Assembly (NCBI GenBank): GCA_017503065.1 | Contig: JAFVTT010000027.1 | Location: forward strand, 1 to 64,000 | Length of the DNA stretch: 64,000 bases | From: Bacteroidaceae bacterium | GTDB lineage: Bacteria; Bacteroidota; Bacteroidia; Bacteroidales; Bacteroidaceae | Direction: 5' to 3' | Part shown: piece after piece, positions 8,526-17,310 of the stretch | How positions within the stretch are numbered: the stretch's first letter is position 1 | Layout: the number at the start of each line of letters is the position of its first letter | The notes under the pieces: generated by a model | Databases searched by the model: none | What the model saw: the letters and a program-made list of their open reading frames with translations, nothing else | Told to the model about the DNA's origin: nothing | Program-made: the position numbers and the translations under genes

Positions 8526-10022
8526 TTATTGTATTTTTATAACTTTAGCTTGTACGTTTTTAAACTCGTCATAGGCATTTCCAATCGGTTTGTAGCCAGT
8601 CGGGTCACAGACCAGGTATTTTTGACCATCAACCATCACATAATCACCTGACAAATTATTACTAAAGCGTACTGCAGTTGCCAAATGGTTGGGGTAGTGT
8701 AGTAGAACCACCTCCAAATTGGTTAATTTTCGGATTAAGTGTGAGAATAGAATTGCTCGGTCTTCACAATCGCTTTTGGGATAAAATAATGTTTCATCCG
8801 CAAAGAATGGGCGGTCGCTTCCCCAAATCTGGTCATCATAGCCATATGTAAATGCAGTCTGAACAAAGTTAAGAATCATGTTTGCGACTTCCTCTTCGTT
8901 CTTTCCTTCCAATATAGGTCGGAAGGAATCAACTATGCAATCTTCCGTTTCCTTGTTCATTGATGCCAACGAATATTCCATCCAATCCATACGTGGATAG
9001 CAGTGATAGAAGTCTATCAATGCTTTATTTCCGGTAAGTTCTAAACGCATTTCTGGATATTTCTTCGATGTTAATACTTTTGTCTCTTCCTTAGAATATC
9101 CCAGGTTCATTGGAGAAGAAATCCTTAAGGTTAGTGTTGCAGCACCTTTGCCGAAACTCTGATCCATCAGATAGCAGTCGTTTTGCACATCTGCTTCTAC
9201 AACATAATACTTTTTGTCGTCAACGCAGAAGTAACAATACTTGTAGATTTGGGTGTCAAAAGGTAAAGCCAATAACAGACGTCCGCCATTACGTACAAAA
9301 CGAAAATCAACTCCAGATTGTGCTAGAATATACCCTGTAAGAAGAACCTCTTCGTTAGAGCCTTTGGCAGTATGTGTTACAATATGAGCTACCTCTTTAA
9401 TAAAATGGTAGTACATCCAGTCACAAAAGCAATGTTGTTTTCTTGCTTGCTGACAATCATATACCAATGGGTCAAATTCAGCAGTTGCCATATTTTTCCA
9501 AGCTGTAGCAATAGACGATGGGGTATTGTCTGCAATGGTGACTTTGACTTTGTTGCTACATCGTAGCATGAAATCGTTCCCATAAAACGACTTCATACTA
9601 ATCTGTCTTTGTGATTGGTCTTCTTTGGGCTCCTCAATCACTATGGGTTTGGGCGATGGGGGGACTATCCTTGGTTTTACAATATCCAACACGGGCATTT
9701 GTTTCGGAACATTTGGAACTAGCTTGTTATCATCAATTGCTGGTTTGGGAACAAATGGTTTAGGTTGCGGTGGAGGAAGCACCTTTTTATTTGGCATGAC
9801 TTGTTTCCATGCTTTTTTCAGATATTCAGCAAATTCGCGATTATATTGCTCGCGGTAGCGATTGAAATCAGCTTCACGGTCGGTCTTGTATTTATCAAAA
9901 GCCTGACGTTGTTGTTTAACGTAAGCATCAAACTCTTCACGACTTTGGGCCCGAACATCTTGGCCAGTAGCAACAACAGCAAGCAATACAGCAAGCATTG
10001 TTATGTTACGACTGTATTTCAT
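8526..10022 (-). CDS. Secreted transglutaminase-like protein
   Basis: The 498-residue protein starts with a signal peptide ending VRAQ. A charged coiled-coil region (about 28-80, rich in Arg, Glu and Tyr) and a proline-rich linker (about 80-135, PPPQPKPFVPKPA) follow. The last 80 residues carry a transglutaminase-like triad: Cys in PKSDCEDRAILFSHL, His in YPNHLATAV, and Asp in YLVCDPTGY. Such folds act as cysteine peptidases, amidases or crosslinkers, and no substrate can be inferred. It is the third gene of the operon, 43 bp after its upstream neighbour. The middle domain (about 140-400) has no match that I recognise. Confidence 0.72.
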   Translation of the reverse strand: MKYSRNITMLAVLLAVVATGQDVRAQSREEFDAYVKQQRQAFDKYKTDREADFNRYREQYNREFAEYLKKAWKQVMPNKKVLPPPQPKPFVPKPAIDDNKLVPNVPKQMPVLDIVKPRIVPPSPKPIVIEEPKEDQSQRQISMKSFYGNDFMLRCSNKVKVTIADNTPSSIATAWKNMATAEFDPLVYDCQQARKQHCFCDWMYYHFIKEVAHIVTHTAKGSNEEVLLTGYILAQSGVDFRFVRNGGRLLLALPFDTQIYKYCYFCVDDKKYYVVEADVQNDCYLMDQSFGKGAATLTLRISSPMNLGYSKEETKVLTSKKYPEMRLELTGNKALIDFYHCYPRMDWMEYSLASMNKETEDCIVDSFRPILEGKNEEEVANMILNFVQTAFTYGYDDQIWGSDRPFFADETLFYPKSDCEDRAILFSHLIRKLTNLEVVLLHYPNHLATAVRFSNNLSGDYVMVDGQKYLVCDPTGYKPIGNAYDEFKNVQAKVIKIQ

Positions 10023-10065
10023 TTCTTTCCTCTTTTAATTATAATTAAGGTGTAAAAACTCAGAA

Positions 10066-10953
10066 TTAAAAATTATAAGTGAAAGTTACTCCGCTAAAGT
10101 CTTTATATGCAACTGGAGTAAATTGTAGATTTCGGGGCTTCACCACTACACGCCTGGCGCCAGGCGCCACAATGGCGTCAATCAAGTTATAAACATAGAT
10201 GGCAGCAGCCACACCAATACAACAATTTCGTGCAGTCTCATAGTTGTCCATTTTTGCCTTGTATTGTCTAGCAAAGTTAGGTTGACTATGCATTTTCGAC
10301 TCATAAGTTGCGCGTTCGTTTTCGGTGAAAATTATGCCGCCAATAGTTGCCACCTCGGCAGCAAGAATAGTAAGACCTTTTGCAGTACTGCCTTTATACA
10401 TTTGACCCCAACCGGGACAAATAGCAGAACGCCATAAGCCCCGAGCACCATACTGAGTGGTACGACGGAAATCATCAAAATACGCATTACTACCTACATT
10501 GGATACAGCAAACAACGTGTATAATTTAAACACTCTGATGCCGTTTTCTGTATAGACTTCATAATATTCATCTACTTTTTCACAATAAATTCCAACAGTC
10601 TCGTCTTCCGATTTTACACGCAATACATACTTTTCATTCTCAGAATAATCAGATATATTCCCTCCTGACATAGTTGTATTTGACACACTTTCTAATTCTT
10701 CCGAAGTCTGAATGTTGAATTCTCTTTTAACATAACGAGTCAATTCAGCACGAGCAAGTAACTGTGAAGAACTTAAGTCCTGACCATTGTCAACAGATAC
10801 AACCTTGAATGAATAAGTGTTATTTAATGCTTGGGGAGTTTTTTTCAACCAAGCAGGTCGCACTTTATCCGACTTTATCACAGAAAAGGCGGAAAAAGGT
10901 ACTGCTGTCATTACCAACAGCAGTACACTCATTCTCAACAAAAAAATCTTCAT
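10066..10953 (-). CDS. Envelope protein with LPP20-like and DUF5683-like regions
   Basis: The 295-residue protein has a signal peptide or N-terminal anchor (1-24). An N-terminal half of LPP20-like character follows (about 30-155, with QLLARAELTRYVKREF). The C-terminal half contains RSAICPGWGQMYKGSTAKG, then a hydrophobic segment (about 190-210) and a second one (about 245-265), as in DUF5683-type proteins. The role is unknown. It follows the lipoprotein gene by only 5 bp, so the two are almost surely translated together. Confidence 0.65.
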   Translation of the reverse strand: MKIFLLRMSVLLLVMTAVPFSAFSVIKSDKVRPAWLKKTPQALNNTYSFKVVSVDNGQDLSSSQLLARAELTRYVKREFNIQTSEELESVSNTTMSGGNISDYSENEKYVLRVKSEDETVGIYCEKVDEYYEVYTENGIRVFKLYTLFAVSNVGSNAYFDDFRRTTQYGARGLWRSAICPGWGQMYKGSTAKGLTILAAEVATIGGIIFTENERATYESKMHSQPNFARQYKAKMDNYETARNCCIGVAAAIYVYNLIDAIVAPGARRVVVKPRNLQFTPVAYKDFSGVTFTYNF

Positions 10954-10958
10954 GGTTA

Positions 10959-11609
10959 TTATTGCATTGTTGCACCTTTGTAATCACCCATAGCCTCTTT
11001 AATCTCTTCCTGGAATTTCTTTTCATTGAAGTCTATGCGTGCCTTTTCCTCTTGAGTCAATTTTTCATTGAAAACCTTTGTGATCTTTGCAGCCATTTCA
11101 GCTACACTCTCTTGATATTCTACACATACATGAATTTCCCATTGATTATTAGGAGTTTTATAACGAGTCTTTTTCACGATGGGAGCACCTTTAATCAATT
11201 CCTTAGCCCATCCTGCCTCACGATCTCCTGCTCCTGCAGATTGGTCGGTTACATAAGCACTTGAAGCTTCATCAGCCGAGAAAAGTTCCTTTGCATCTGC
11301 ATAATTCTTTGTGGCAGTTTCGACACACTGCTGTAACGCTCTTGCTAAATTAGCACGAGCATTCAACTGAGCTAAATTTGTAGCGGTAGCTACCTTGAAA
11401 TGTGTTCCTACTCCAGAGGCTCTTTTGGCTGGAGCTTCAAACGCATAGTCATCACATGGTTCACTCGCTACAGCAATATTCTGCGAAATCTGATTATTAT
11501 CAACCGGTACAGTTGTTGCTACAGGAACATAAGTCACTTGCTTAGAACCACCGCATGATTGAATTAACACCGCTAATGCAATCATTCCTAAAACAGAAAA
11601 CTTTTTCAT
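10959..11609 (-). CDS. LPP20-like lipoprotein
   Basis: The 216-residue protein has a lipoprotein signal with lipobox IQSCGGSKQ. The domain from about 60 to 195 includes LAQLNARANLARALQQCVETATKNY and a beta-rich segment NNQWEIHVCVEY, as in LPP20-family lipoproteins. This is the first gene of the four-gene operon. A possible -7 box TAAATTTG (11930-11923) lies more than 300 bp upstream, so the true transcription start is uncertain. Function is unknown. Confidence 0.68.
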   Translation of the reverse strand: MKKFSVLGMIALAVLIQSCGGSKQVTYVPVATTVPVDNNQISQNIAVASEPCDDYAFEAPAKRASGVGTHFKVATATNLAQLNARANLARALQQCVETATKNYADAKELFSADEASSAYVTDQSAGAGDREAGWAKELIKGAPIVKKTRYKTPNNQWEIHVCVEYQESVAEMAAKITKVFNEKLTQEEKARIDFNEKKFQEEIKEAMGDYKGATMQ

Positions 11610-12111
11610 AACTAAAAATGTTTTGCTATCCCAATCCCCTAAAGAAAGCTGTTTATATATAAATAAGGTGTGGGAACTATATCTGCCTTATCCTAATATC
11701 TGGCTTCTCGCATTGCCAATGGAACAGATAAGACAATAGCCCACACCAATATGACAATAACCCACACCTATTGTGACGGGTATGTATCAAATGATGTGGT
11801 GCTACTGCTATCATCTTCGTTCCATTCAAACTTTGCGAGAATTTGATATTAGAAGATAATTTCAATAACACCTTTTCGTTAAAGTCATTCTGCACCACCG
11901 CTGCAGTTGCTGAACGATGGTGCAAATTTAGCAAAAAGATGTGATATATAGACTTAGAAACTGAAAAATATTACTTTATGATAGTCTTTTGTCGTTTGCT
12001 ATTATAAATATATTCTATTTCTGCAAATTGTATAGTAAACACTAAAAACACTCATTTAATGGATGTGTGCCGTTGCTTAATATATTGATTTTGATACAAA
12101 TCATAAAGACT
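11610..12111. other. AT-rich intergenic region
   Basis: I see no convincing gene. A short imperfect direct repeat (CAATAGCCCACACC and CAATAACCCACACC) lies near 11735-11775. A minus-strand -7-like box TAAATTTG is at 11930-11923. Confidence 0.6.
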
Positions 12112-12188
12112 GATGCTTTCATATAATTTTGGTTGACTTCTTGGTTGACTTTTCGCGTCAACCATAGCGTCAACCGGAGGAAAGCATC
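12112..12188. repeat. Nested direct and inverted repeats next to tRNA-Pro
   Basis: GATGCTTTC (12112-12120) and GAAAGCATC (12180-12188) form a perfect outer stem. Inside are two copies of GGTTGAC (12131 and 12143) and two of its complement GTCAACC (12157 and 12169), each pair spaced by exactly 12 bp. Such regularly spaced repeats beside the 3' end of a tRNA gene resemble arm-type integrase sites of an integrative element. No integrase gene is nearby. Confidence 0.6.
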
Positions 12189-12249
12189 AATGATTTACAA
12201 AAAGAAAAAAGCATCAGTAACTGATTCAGTACTAACGCTTTTTCTTAGG

Positions 12250-12322
12250 TCGGGATGACAAGACTCGAACTTGCGACCTCGCGCCCCCCAGACGTGTGCG
12301 CTACCAACTGCGCTACATCCCG
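12250..12322 (-). tRNA. tRNA-Pro (GGG)
   Basis: The cloverleaf has acceptor stem CGGGATG/CATCCCG, D-stem GCGC/GCGC, anticodon loop CTGGGGG (anticodon GGG) and a T-arm with TTCGAGT. CCA is not encoded. The anticodon stem has an A28-C42 mismatch between the 5' and 3' halves, unusual for a core tRNA. It has its own consensus promoter overlapping that of aroA. Confidence 0.9.
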
Positions 12323-12362
12323 TTCCTTTATGTTTTGTGCTCCCGATTTCTCGTTTGCGATG

Positions 12363-12394
12363 CAAAGGTATGACTTTATTTTGTATTCTCCAAA
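12363..12394 (-). promoter_or_regulatory. tRNA-Pro promoter
   Basis: On the minus strand TTTG (12394-12391), a 20-nt spacer and TACCTTTG (12370-12363) are a perfect consensus match. The -33 box lies inside the spacer of the divergent aroA promoter. Confidence 0.75.
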
Positions 12395-12411
12395 TAATTT
12401 TTGTAATTTTG
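12380..12411 (+). promoter_or_regulatory. aroA promoter
   Basis: TTTG (12380-12383), a 20-nt spacer and TAATTTTG (12404-12411) match the consensus. Transcription would start near 12418, which excludes the ATG at 12360 as the aroA start and supports a GTG start. Confidence 0.7.
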
Positions 12412-12437
12412 CACGTAAAATAAGGAAAATTCTCCAG

Positions 12438-13685
12438 GTGAACGTGAAAATACGGATATTTGCTCCGGGTATCTTGCATGCGGAAATAAAATTGCCGGCA
12501 AGCAAGAGTATCAGCAACAGGGCATTAGTAATACTGGCTTTAAGTGGTGGCACCGGGCCAATAGACAATGTGTCCGATTGCGACGACAGCCGTGTGGTGC
12601 AGGATGCATTGCGGCACATGCCACCGGTAATAGACATAAAGGCTGCCGGTACCGCCATGCGCTTCATGACCTCGTTTCTGGCAACGGTTTCGGGTGAGCA
12701 CGTTATAACCGGCACGGAACGCATGCGCAACCGCCCCATTGCGGTACTCGTTGATGCGCTAAGGTCTTTGGGTGCAGACATCCGCTATGAAGAGAAGGAT
12801 GGTTTCCCACCGCTCAGAATACGCGGCAGGGAGTTGGCGGGAGGCAGGATTTCATTGCCCGGAAATGTCAGCAGCCAGTATATAAGTTCCCTGCTGATGG
12901 TTGCCCCCACACTAAGGCAAGGACTTGTTCTGGAACTGACGGGAGAGGTGATAAGCCGTCCGTACATAGACATGACACTGGCCATCATGCGCCAGTTCGG
13001 CGCCAAGGCTCAGTGGAACGGCGAAAGGGAAATCCGCGTGGAGGCGGTGCCCTATTCCCACATACCTTATTATATAGAGAGCGACTGGAGTGCCGCTTCA
13101 TACTGGTATGAAATGGTGGCGCTGTCCGGTGACGATGAGGCGGAGGTTGTGCTTCCGGGCCTTTTCCGAGACAGCCTCCAGGGCGATTCGGCCGTGGCTG
13201 AACTGTTCTCACACCTTGGCGTGGAGACAAAGCATGACGGCAATTCCGTCTACCTTGCCAAGAAGGCGTGCGATAGCGAGCCGTTTGTATGCAATATGGT
13301 CAACCAGCCGGACCTGGCACAAACCGTAGCGGTGACATGCTGCATGCTGGGAAAACACTTCCGCATCTCCGGTTTGCAGACACTCAGGATAAAGGAGACC
13401 GACCGCATAGCGGCATTGCAGAAGGAATTGGGCAAGTTGGGTTATCTGATTGGCGTGGAGGGAGACGACACCCTGTTCTGGAACGGGGAGACGGGTACGG
13501 ACACGACGGGTACGGAAGACATTGCCATTGACACCTACGAGGACCACCGCATGGCCATGGCCTTTGCCCCCGTGGCACTGAAACGAGATAGCATTACAAT
13601 AAACAATCCGGAGGTAGTAAGCAAGTCCTACCCCTCATTCTGGGAGGACATGAAGAAGGCCGGATTCAAACTGGCACGAGTATGA
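12438..13685 (+). CDS. aroA: 3-phosphoshikimate 1-carboxyvinyltransferase
   Basis: EPSP synthase joins shikimate 3-phosphate and PEP in the aromatic amino acid pathway. The visible motifs are LPASKSISNRALV near the N-terminus (substrate lysine and serine), GTAMRFMTSF, RMRNRPIAVLVDALRSLGA, the KETDRIAALQKEL loop, and DTYEDHRMAMA near the C-terminus. An upstream open frame runs through the tRNA-Pro gene and cannot be coding. The GTG at 12438 (or the GTG two codons later) follows the promoter and puts the ASKS motif at the usual distance from the N-terminus, giving about 415 residues. It overlaps the next gene by 4 bp (ATGA). Confidence 0.93.
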   Translation: MNVKIRIFAPGILHAEIKLPASKSISNRALVILALSGGTGPIDNVSDCDDSRVVQDALRHMPPVIDIKAAGTAMRFMTSFLATVSGEHVITGTERMRNRPIAVLVDALRSLGADIRYEEKDGFPPLRIRGRELAGGRISLPGNVSSQYISSLLMVAPTLRQGLVLELTGEVISRPYIDMTLAIMRQFGAKAQWNGEREIRVEAVPYSHIPYYIESDWSAASYWYEMVALSGDDEAEVVLPGLFRDSLQGDSAVAELFSHLGVETKHDGNSVYLAKKACDSEPFVCNMVNQPDLAQTVAVTCCMLGKHFRISGLQTLRIKETDRIAALQKELGKLGYLIGVEGDDTLFWNGETGTDTTGTEDIAIDTYEDHRMAMAFAPVALKRDSITINNPEVVSKSYPSFWEDMKKAGFKLARV

Positions 13686-14014
13686 GCGACAAGGAAGTAA
13701 CAGAAGGTGGCGACGGAGTGGTTATACCTGATGCCGAATGTTGCGGCATGCACGAGACATGCGAGAAGGACAGCCTTCTGGCAGCCGTGAGCAAGGATGT
13801 GGAATATTACGACGACGAAGAACTAGACCGCTTTCGCGGCATAGCCTCCGACGAGTTCCTGCCTCCTGAAATAGAAGAATTCCGCTATGTCCTCTACACC
13901 ATGCGCGAGGACGAGGTGGCCGGGTGGGTACGCTCCCTGCAACTGCGCCAGGTGGAGTTGCCCGACGAGCTGAAGGACGAAGTTTTCCTGATAATCGGCG
14001 AGCGCCGGCAATAA
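13682..14014 (+). CDS. Conserved small acidic protein downstream of aroA
   Basis: The 110-residue acidic protein has no signal peptide. It has a Cys-rich start (AECCGMHETCEKDSL) and a conserved-looking core DVEYYDDEELDRF followed by LRQVELPDELKDEVFLIIGERR. Similar proteins are known to me downstream of aroA in Bacteroidetes, with no established function. The three cysteines and a histidine could bind a metal, but that is a guess. Its start overlaps the aroA stop, so the two are translationally coupled. Confidence 0.8.
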   Translation: MSDKEVTEGGDGVVIPDAECCGMHETCEKDSLLAAVSKDVEYYDDEELDRFRGIASDEFLPPEIEEFRYVLYTMREDEVAGWVRSLQLRQVELPDELKDEVFLIIGERRQ

Positions 14015-14160
14015 ACAGACAGGGAAGTACGTTATAGTTAAGGCGGCTGACGATTAGCGATTAACGGACGTGTCCCTACAATATACCACCAGAAACAATC
14101 CTCCCAACCCATAGGGGAACGAATGGACAAACCTTTAAGACACAGATGACAGGAAATGCA

Positions 14161-17046
14161 ATGAAGTCATGGTTACTGGCGGCAGTATCCGTACTTGCCC
14201 TCGTGTCGTGTTCTACAAAGAAGAACACGCCCATGACTCGTTTCTACCATTCCATGACGGCCCATTATAATATAATGTATAATGGAGAGGTGGCCTTCGA
14301 GAAGGGACAGGATGCACAGACCGACGGCCACAGGGATGACTACAATAGCCTGCTCCCCATGTACATCAGCACCAACAAGAGCACTGCCGGCATGGGCAAG
14401 GGCAACTATGCCACCGCCATAGAGAAGTGCGAGAAGGCCATAAAACTGCACAGCATCAAGAAGAAGCCCAAACTGAAGCCCGGTCAGAAGCGCACCCAGG
14501 AAATGAAGGATTACCTTGCGCGCAAGGAGTTTAACCCATATCTGTGGCGTGCATGGATGATGATGGGCGAAAGCCAGTTCAACAGGGGTGAGTTCATAGA
14601 GGCGGCTTCGACATTCAACTACACCATACGCCTCTACTCCACACAACCGGAAGTGGCCAACCTGGCCCGTGCGTGGCTGGCCCGGTGCTATGTGGCATTG
14701 GATTGGCCTTACGATGCCGAGGATGTGCTGCGCAAGATGCAGAGGGACAGCCTTGACTTCAGGACCCAGCAGCAGTACGACAACAGCCGTGCGGCATGGC
14801 TCATACAGACAGGGCAGTACGAGGAGGCCATACCCTTGCTCAAGAAGACCATCGGCAGGCAAAAGGGCAGCATAGCCCGCGCCCGCCTCAACTTCCTGCT
14901 CGGGCAGTTGTGCCGCGAAACGGGACAGCGCGAGGAGGCATACGATGCCCTGAAGAAGGTTATCCGGGCCAACCCACCCTATGAGATGAGCCTCAATGCC
15001 CGTGTACTCCAGTCGGAAATGGCCAGCACCACGCAGACACGCAAGATGATACGCAAGTTGCAGCGCATGGCCAAGAGCGGCAAGAACAAGGAGTATGCCG
15101 ACCAGATTTACCTGGCCATAGGCAACATATACCTGAATGCAGGGGATTCCCTGCGCTGCACCTATGCCTGGGAGGATGGTCTGAAGGAGAGCAAGGGCGG
15201 AAGTGCCAAGGCTACATTGCTCTTGCGTCTGGCCACTCTGTACTGGGAACAGGAGGACTATGCAGAGGCGGCACGCTGCTACAAGGAGTGCCTTTCCTCT
15301 CTGGACAAGGAGCACGACGAATACAAGGAGGTGGAGCAAAGGGCAAAGTCGCTGGAGGGCCTTGCCGAACCTCTTGCCGACATAGAACTGCAGGACAGCC
15401 TGCAACTTCTGGCCAAGTTGCCCGAGGCCGAGCGGGTGGCTGTTGCCGAACGCCTGGCAAAGGAATACATCAAGAAGGAGGAGGAGGAGGCAAAGCGGAA
15501 TGCCGCAAACGGCACTTCTGGCAACAATGCAATGGTTTCCCAAGGTACTGCCCAGCAACAAAGCCAGAACGCCAACAGGCAGATGGAGCAGGACAAATCC
15601 GGGCAGGGCTGGTATTTCAGCAACCCCAATACCGTGCTCCAGGGCAAGAACGCCTTCTTCCGCAAGTGGGGCAAACGCAGGAACACCGACTACTGGCGAT
15701 GGGCCGACAAGAGCGGTTTTGCCGTGGACGGAGAGATGCCCGAGGGACTGGCTGAACTGATGGAGGCCGAGGAAGGGGAAGACACCGGCACTGACTATGA
15801 GGAAGAGGAACTCAACGACAGCGTGGAGAACGACCCCAGAAACAAGGCCTTCTACCTGAAGCAGATACCCGTAACGGAGGAGCAGATGGCCGCATCACAC
15901 CAGATACTGAGCGACGCCCTGTTCCAGGTCGGCGTGTTGGAGCAGGAGAGACTTGGCAACTTCCCCCTGGCACGCAAGACCTTGCTCCGATTCATTGGAG
16001 ACTATCCCGAGCACGAAAAGGTTGCCGATGCCTGCTACCACCTTTTCCTGATAGGCGGACGTATGGGCTTGACGGAGGAGTCCGGCTATTACCGCCAGAA
16101 GGTGGTGAGCGAATATCCGGACAATGCCTATGCCCAGTTGCTGGCAAACCCCAGATACGAACTCATTGCACGCGGAGGCCGCCATCTCGAGGACTCCATC
16201 TATGCCGCTGCCTACACGTCGTATCTGAAGAACGACTACGAGCACGTAAAGGAAAGTTATGCCTTCTCCACCGAGAACTACCCGGAGGGCAGGCACAGGG
16301 CACGGTTCATGTTTGTCCATGCCATGAGCCAACTGTATTCCGGAGACAGGGACGGTTTCCTTGCCTCGCTCAAGGAACTGACGGAGAAATACTCCTCGGA
16401 GGAAATAGCCAAACTGGCAGCCGAGATAATGAAGGGGATAAACGAGGGACGCCTGCTGAACGATGAGCGCTGGGAGGCCAGCGACATCTGGGCAAGGCGG
16501 GGCAGTGCCGCCTCATCGGACAGCACCGCCACGGCCGACACGCTGAAGGCTGACCGCCTGGGCAAGTTCGCCTTCGTACTGGCCTACCCCAAGGGAGCGT
16601 TGGACGAGGACCAACTGCTCTTCGAGGTGGCACGCTACAACTTCACCTCCTTTATGGTGCGCAACTTCGACCTGGAGATAAGCGACCTGGGCGACATCAG
16701 CATGCTGGCCGTGAAGGGCTTCGTCAGTTACGACGAGGTGCATGCCTATGTGCAGGATTTGTATTCCGACAAACACATGGCCACCATACTGGAGGGCATA
16801 CGCACATTGCTTATACTGGAGGACAACCTCAATCTCCTGGGCACGAAGTACAGTTTCGAGGACTACAGCAAGTTCTATGACGAGAACTTCGCCCCCATAC
16901 AGATACCCGAGGAACTACGCATAGACAACGGCACGGTAATCCGTGGTGAGGACGAGGTAGACTATTCCGAGGAGGAGGAAGAAGCCCCCGACCAGGAAGA
17001 GGAACAACTGGAAGAAGACGAAGACGACTTCCCCTTCGGATTCTGA
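14161..17046 (+). CDS. porW: Type IX secretion accessory lipoprotein PorW/SprE
   Basis: PorW/SprE is a TPR-containing lipoprotein needed for the type IX secretion system, which exports proteins across the outer membrane of Bacteroidetes. The protein has about 960 residues with a lipobox at LVSCSTKK and the family N-terminus TPMTRFYHSMTAHYNIMYNG. TPR-like helices fill most of residues 120-420 and 600-800. A low-complexity Gln/Asn linker sits near 450-480, and the C-terminus is strongly acidic (EEEEEAPDQEEEQLEEDEDDF). An in-frame ATG 15 bp upstream is possible, but MKSWLLAA gives the better signal peptide. It lies just upstream of porX, a link that supports both calls. Confidence 0.9.
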   Translation: MKSWLLAAVSVLALVSCSTKKNTPMTRFYHSMTAHYNIMYNGEVAFEKGQDAQTDGHRDDYNSLLPMYISTNKSTAGMGKGNYATAIEKCEKAIKLHSIKKKPKLKPGQKRTQEMKDYLARKEFNPYLWRAWMMMGESQFNRGEFIEAASTFNYTIRLYSTQPEVANLARAWLARCYVALDWPYDAEDVLRKMQRDSLDFRTQQQYDNSRAAWLIQTGQYEEAIPLLKKTIGRQKGSIARARLNFLLGQLCRETGQREEAYDALKKVIRANPPYEMSLNARVLQSEMASTTQTRKMIRKLQRMAKSGKNKEYADQIYLAIGNIYLNAGDSLRCTYAWEDGLKESKGGSAKATLLLRLATLYWEQEDYAEAARCYKECLSSLDKEHDEYKEVEQRAKSLEGLAEPLADIELQDSLQLLAKLPEAERVAVAERLAKEYIKKEEEEAKRNAANGTSGNNAMVSQGTAQQQSQNANRQMEQDKSGQGWYFSNPNTVLQGKNAFFRKWGKRRNTDYWRWADKSGFAVDGEMPEGLAELMEAEEGEDTGTDYEEEELNDSVENDPRNKAFYLKQIPVTEEQMAASHQILSDALFQVGVLEQERLGNFPLARKTLLRFIGDYPEHEKVADACYHLFLIGGRMGLTEESGYYRQKVVSEYPDNAYAQLLANPRYELIARGGRHLEDSIYAAAYTSYLKNDYEHVKESYAFSTENYPEGRHRARFMFVHAMSQLYSGDRDGFLASLKELTEKYSSEEIAKLAAEIMKGINEGRLLNDERWEASDIWARRGSAASSDSTATADTLKADRLGKFAFVLAYPKGALDEDQLLFEVARYNFTSFMVRNFDLEISDLGDISMLAVKGFVSYDEVHAYVQDLYSDKHMATILEGIRTLLILEDNLNLLGTKYSFEDYSKFYDENFAPIQIPEELRIDNGTVIRGEDEVDYSEEEEEAPDQEEEQLEEDEDDFPFGF

Positions 17047-17053
17047 GAACGGA

Positions 17054-17297
17054 AATCTGCGAGTAAGCGAGAGCAATCAAACTTGTTTGAATTGCCGAGC
17101 GGAAGCAGATTCGACGGAGTCAAAACGGAAAACGGAAAACTTCGGAGTCCTCGGAGAACTCGGAGTCCTCGGAGTATTCAGAGTATTCAGACCTCATCCG
17201 CTCCTCTCTACCCCTAGGGGTAGTCCCCCGTAGGGGGGAGGGGGTATGATATAACCGCTCATCCGCTCATCCGCTCCCCGCTAACCGCTAACCGCTA
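17054..17297. repeat. Composite intergenic repeat A
   Basis: The region starts with a hairpin closed by AATCTGC (17054-17060) and GCAGATT (17105-17111), with an inner stem around CAAAC-TT-GTTTG. CGGAAAAC heptamers, then CGGAGTCCT and CAGAGTATT short repeats (17140-17190), then a GGGGGAGGGGGTATG module near 17230 follow. CCGCTCAT/CCGCTAA octamers run up to the next gene. The same order of parts occurs at 23272-23425. Confidence 0.75.
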
Positions 17298-17310
17298 AAA
17301 CAAAGACATT

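Noticed and set aside
11677..11934. 85-residue frame before the envelope operon
   Set aside because: It has no motif, composition like intergenic DNA, and contains short direct repeats.
5452..12249. A complete integrative element between mutS and tRNA-Pro
   Set aside because: No integrase, relaxase or second attachment repeat is visible, so only remnants can be claimed.
12255..12437. Extended N-terminus for AroA reading through the tRNA-Pro gene
   Set aside because: It overlaps a tRNA on the other strand and lies upstream of the consensus promoter, and the added residues do not resemble EPSP synthase.
17256..17297. Possible CRISPR-like array of CCGCTAA/CCGCTCAT units
   Set aside because: The units are 7-8 nt and contiguous with no spacers, and no cas genes are near.
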